A stretch of 40,073 nt of DNA, taken from positions 1 to 40,073 of the forward strand of contig JAFGGX010000001.1 of NCBI GenBank assembly GCA_016930315.1, read 5' to 3'. Below the pieces are notes generated by a model. It did no database searches and was not told the origin of the DNA. It saw only the letters and a list, made by a program, of their open reading frames with translations. Position 1 is the first letter of the stretch; each line of letters starts with the position of its first letter. Source of the DNA: Candidatus Buchananbacteria bacterium (lineage in GTDB: Bacteria > Patescibacteriota > Patescibacteriia > Buchananbacterales > UBA6539). A program made the translations under genes and the position numbers. Below are positions 37,601-40,073 of this stretch, one piece after another.

Positions 37601-40073
37601 CCTTACAGTTCAGCTGTTTTGCGGTTTGATACTCAAAGTTCAACTATAGCGACTGGCTTAGACCAAATTTTTACTATTCAGGGTAAGGGTGCGGTGGCCG
37701 AAAGTGGTAGTGCACAATATCCATACCTTTCTTTTGGTGGATCCGGATATTCCAATAGTACGGACTTTTTTAGTGTTATGTTGTCTGGTGTTGGAGTTAA
37801 TTTGGGTAGTGGCTCTGATGATGATTATATTTACTTTGATGGTTGGAGTTCTACAGGTAGAGTTGGCACAGAATATTTAGAATGGTCAAATGGTTCAGAT
37901 ATATTTATATTGTCTGACGACCTTGATGTTACTGGAAATCTTGGGGTTGGAGATATTACCCCTGATTCTAAGTTTGATGTTAATGGTGATTCAACTTTTT
38001 ATGGTGGGGTGGTGATTTCCAGTTCTGATGCCCAAACCAATGCTACTGATGGGTTGTTGCAAGTTTGTAATGGTGCTTGTACTGCGGCTAATATTGCAAC
38101 TACCGCTGGTGAGTTGTATGTTGAGGGGGACATTGAAAGCGATGCAAACTTGAATGTGGCCGGTACTGCTACTTTTGGTAATGTAGTAAATTTAACTGCC
38201 AGTGGCTCGTCTGTCTATTATGGTTATAGTGCCGCCTTGACTTATACCGGCTCTCATGATATGAGTGCAATGGATTACTATTCTTTGTCAGATCCGACCA
38301 CTGCTACTAATATTCCTGGCTATATTAGAGGTATTGCTGGAGTTGCTCAAATTCAAAATACTACTGGCTTAAATGATATTAGCATTATTGAAGGCAATGT
38401 TAGTAGTTTTGGTTTTGATACGGTAAGCATAACGGGCGGTACCTATGATTTGGTTGGTGTTAGGTCTTATGACAACTTTGCAAGCGTGACTGGGGCTAGT
38501 AATGCTACAATTACAGACATTGGTTTTAAGGCAGAAATATCTGGTGCGATTGGAACGACTTTTGGTAATTATAAATATGGCCTTAACGCAGTTGTTACTG
38601 GGGATGCTTATGCTAATTATGGCGCGTATGGTTCTGCGGCTGATGCGGTAACTAATTATGGTTTGTATGGTACTGGTACCGGTAGCGACCTTACTTATGG
38701 CGTTTATGGTGATGGGCGGTCTGCGAGCGGAGACGGTACTGTTTATGGTGGCTATTTTATTGGACAGGCGTCTAGTATTTCAGATTATGGTGTTTATGGG
38801 CGTGCTTCTGGGTATTCTAATAATGGTACAACATATGGCGGTTATTTTACGGCTGACTCTGGTGAAACTAATTATGCTTTGTATACAAATACCGGTAGCG
38901 TTTATATTGGAGCTTTGACGGGTGGTAATGGTACGGTTTATGTCAATGGTGGTATTTTGACCCGTACTAACCCATCTTCTAGAGATTATAAAGATAGTAT
39001 TCAGCCGATAGATCTGCAAGCTTCTAGAATTCTTGACTTGCAACCAAAATCATTTATTTGGAAAGACAGTAATAGTCCGGATTTCGGCTATATTGCCGAA
39101 GAGGTGCGAAATATTGTGCCAGAATTATATTTAGACGATGGCACTACCAAAGGTTTTGATGTGGCTAAGTTGCCATTTTATATTATTGAAGTTTTAAAAC
39201 AACAACAAGCGCAGATTGATAATTTGTCAGTTGGTGGCGCTACTAGTTCGGTGAGTGGTAATTTAACAGTTGAGTCAGCCATTAGTAGTACCGATAGTTT
39301 GGTGGTAGAAAATGCGGCTGCTTTTTATGGTACCATCCATGTGATTGGCGAGGCTGGATTTGAATCAGACGTAACATTTAGTAAAGATGTTAATGTCAGT
39401 GGTAAATTGTATTTATCAAAGGATCAGGTTGGTACAGTTACCGTTCCAGCCAATGCCACGAGTACTGAGGTGGTATTTGATAATCCATTTATTACTGTGC
39501 CAAAGATTTTCGCCAATTTGTTAGGTGATTCCAGCAACCCAATTTTTGTCAATTGGTTGGTGGCCGATAAAACGGTAAATAGTTTTAAAATTATTATTTC
39601 TCAAGCTCAAGATATTGATTTAAATTTTGATTGGATTGCTTTGGGATTGCACACCGGCGCCGACAAAACTTTTAATGCGCCGCCAATTATTTCATCTATC
39701 ACTGCCTCTGATGCCGAAGTTAGCCCGGGCGAAACTATTAGATTAGATGCAACTGTTTCCGACGCAGATTCCGACAATTTAACTTACCAATGGGCAGTTT
39801 TACCGGACTTAGGGCAACTCACTGACTCAGATACCAATCAAGCTTATTGGCATTTAGACCAAGCCGATAGCAATACTCAAGTCACTTTTACTTTGACGGT
39901 TTCAGACGGTAGTTATTGGGTTTCTTCAACTAAAATTATTAGCGTGGTAGTTGATCCAGCTGATCTTAGTAATGCAACCACTACCTCAGCTATTTTAGGT
40001 TGTACCGACTCAACCGCCACTAACTATAACAGTGAAGCGACCGAAGATGACTCCTCTTGCACCTATCAACAAG
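34652..40073 (+). CDS. Giant secreted tail-fibre-like surface protein with internal peptidase S74 (intramolecular chaperone) domain; 3' end beyond window
   Basis: Continuous frame from ATG 34652 to the window end (>=1807 codons); N-terminal MSQFTAKINRIILTTLFGLVALVVFIFNLNIFSPAQA; phage-fibre modules NGLASLDASGKVPTSQ and SVNAKTGAVTLTTSDI; S74 segment SSRDYKDSIQPIDLQASRILDLQPKSFIWKDSNSPDFGYIAEEVRNIVPEL. Confidence 0.9.
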   Translation, partial: MSQFTAKINRIILTTLFGLVALVVFIFNLNIFSPAQAATGIPNVINYQGKLNDSNGNQVTDGTYNAKFVIYDAASGGNCLWTAIGACDTSDYGTTTVTVTNGIFSVQLGNSSQNSIATSTIDFNTDALYLGVTIRGTAASPVYDSEMSPRKQLTSSPYAFNAGQVDGINATSTAAVANYLLALDGNGNLDLYTGGVSSTRATTSEFLLVGNDGGLTNLDRSGGDLFVGDSLQFGSELFGPLARLSVLNATTTNIGALTVYDNATFSGNLTVSGYVTSTVAFYTQGILHVGGTTELEGLVSGTGFDSSVNTLVDSRITDQWRALPNGLASLNASGKVPNSQLSPLAISNTFVVSSEAEMLALSSAETGDVAIRTDINTSYILNGTYSVLTNWHELLTPTEGVISVNGVSGVVVLSTDDVSEGSANKYYTDDRVDSRITGQWRGFANGLASLDASGKVPTSQIGSLPITNTYVVASEAAMLALTSADTGDVAVRSDENKTYVLQGTDPTSLGDWVELLNSASVTSVNAKTGAVTLTTSDITEGSNWYWTNQRFDDRLNATSTWATTLQINGGALGVGIAPSYPLEVIGNASTSDKLYIGHDLYVGHASSGDSDSIYFDQGAETFLWSNPSDRFELSNGLYVSGNATTTGSLHIGNTSLRLEDGSIYQSTGNLILSTAAGLINVDDDLTVSGYASSTAGLFTQGAGHFGSNLTVDGNATTTGNLRAGGLFNLNGLTSWWDGSYYRVGAASPTDIINMTAVHLGYNDSDNFELYLGGNIFNSNTKDFHFRTNDSLNRLEYQFNNANTALMAYLDESGNYWTAGNITSAGYASSTAGLFTQGSGHFGTNLKVDGNATTTGKITAGSVNPTTNATIWADAGTNTGAVYGRSASDASYGILGYDGGQDLDFGVYASGYNADFYGPGFSQFGEVGIGGSTPVSNQVLAVGSSNQFVVDSSGNATTTGNVYLGSSSSNFVLLDDGAVDSANSPYSSAVLRFDTQSSTIATGLDQIFTIQGKGAVAESGSAQYPYLSFGGSGYSNSTDFFSVMLSGVGVNLGSGSDDDYIYFDGWSSTGRVGTEYLEWSNGSDIFILSDDLDVTGNLGVGDITPDSKFDVNGDSTFYGGVVISSSDAQTNATDGLLQVCNGACTAANIATTAGELYVEGDIESDANLNVAGTATFGNVVNLTASGSSVYYGYSAALTYTGSHDMSAMDYYSLSDPTTATNIPGYIRGIAGVAQIQNTTGLNDISIIEGNVSSFGFDTVSITGGTYDLVGVRSYDNFASVTGASNATITDIGFKAEISGAIGTTFGNYKYGLNAVVTGDAYANYGAYGSAADAVTNYGLYGTGTGSDLTYGVYGDGRSASGDGTVYGGYFIGQASSISDYGVYGRASGYSNNGTTYGGYFTADSGETNYALYTNTGSVYIGALTGGNGTVYVNGGILTRTNPSSRDYKDSIQPIDLQASRILDLQPKSFIWKDSNSPDFGYIAEEVRNIVPELYLDDGTTKGFDVAKLPFYIIEVLKQQQAQIDNLSVGGATSSVSGNLTVESAISSTDSLVVENAAAFYGTIHVIGEAGFESDVTFSKDVNVSGKLYLSKDQVGTVTVPANATSTEVVFDNPFITVPKIFANLLGDSSNPIFVNWLVADKTVNSFKIIISQAQDIDLNFDWIALGLHTGADKTFNAPPIISSITASDAEVSPGETIRLDATVSDADSDNLTYQWAVLPDLGQLTDSDTNQAYWHLDQADSNTQVTFTLTVSDGSYWVSSTKIISVVVDPADLSNATTTSAILGCTDSTATNYNSEATEDDSSCTYQQ

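Noticed and set aside
35185-39043. Short ORFs on both strands inside 34652-40073
   Set aside because: Nested in the continuous frame of the giant surface protein.
1-40073. CRISPR array or complete prophage
   Set aside because: No regularly spaced direct repeats were seen, and no capsid, terminase, portal or integrase genes accompany the tail-fibre-like ORF within the window.

Overview
AT-rich window whose gene content resembles a Candidate Phyla Radiation (Patescibacteria) chromosome; the lineage is inferred from surface-protein style and intergenic repeats, not proven. Housekeeping and accessory genes include a ChbG/YdjC-like deacetylase, endonuclease IV, a metallophosphoesterase, an Asp/Glu racemase, a HAD hydrolase, an RBBP9-like hydrolase, VanW, a U32 peptidase with a ferredoxin, a BaiN/HI0933 flavoprotein, a DEAD-box helicase, a GreA-like factor, CspA, a Fur/Zur-znuACB operon, a cation/proton antiporter, a SIMPL protein and AlkD. 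There is one tRNA-Glu(TTC). Several large secreted surface proteins are present. The biggest is an edge-truncated ORF from 34652 to the window end that is missing from the supplied ORF track because it has no stop. It encodes phage tail-fibre-like modules and an internal peptidase-S74 chaperone domain. Other points of interest: a minus-strand accessory block (NYN, NUDIX, HEPN-like plus two-TM protein) with an attC-like composite inverted repeat between genes; two unassigned structured RNA candidates (about 9.28-9.50 kb and 9.89-10.25 kb); a frameshifted secreted FN3/beta-propeller protein; compositionally distinct genes with strong Shine-Dalgarno sequences; a dispersed palindromic repeat family; and a perfect Zur-type palindrome. 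All calls were made by eye; no searches or folding were run.
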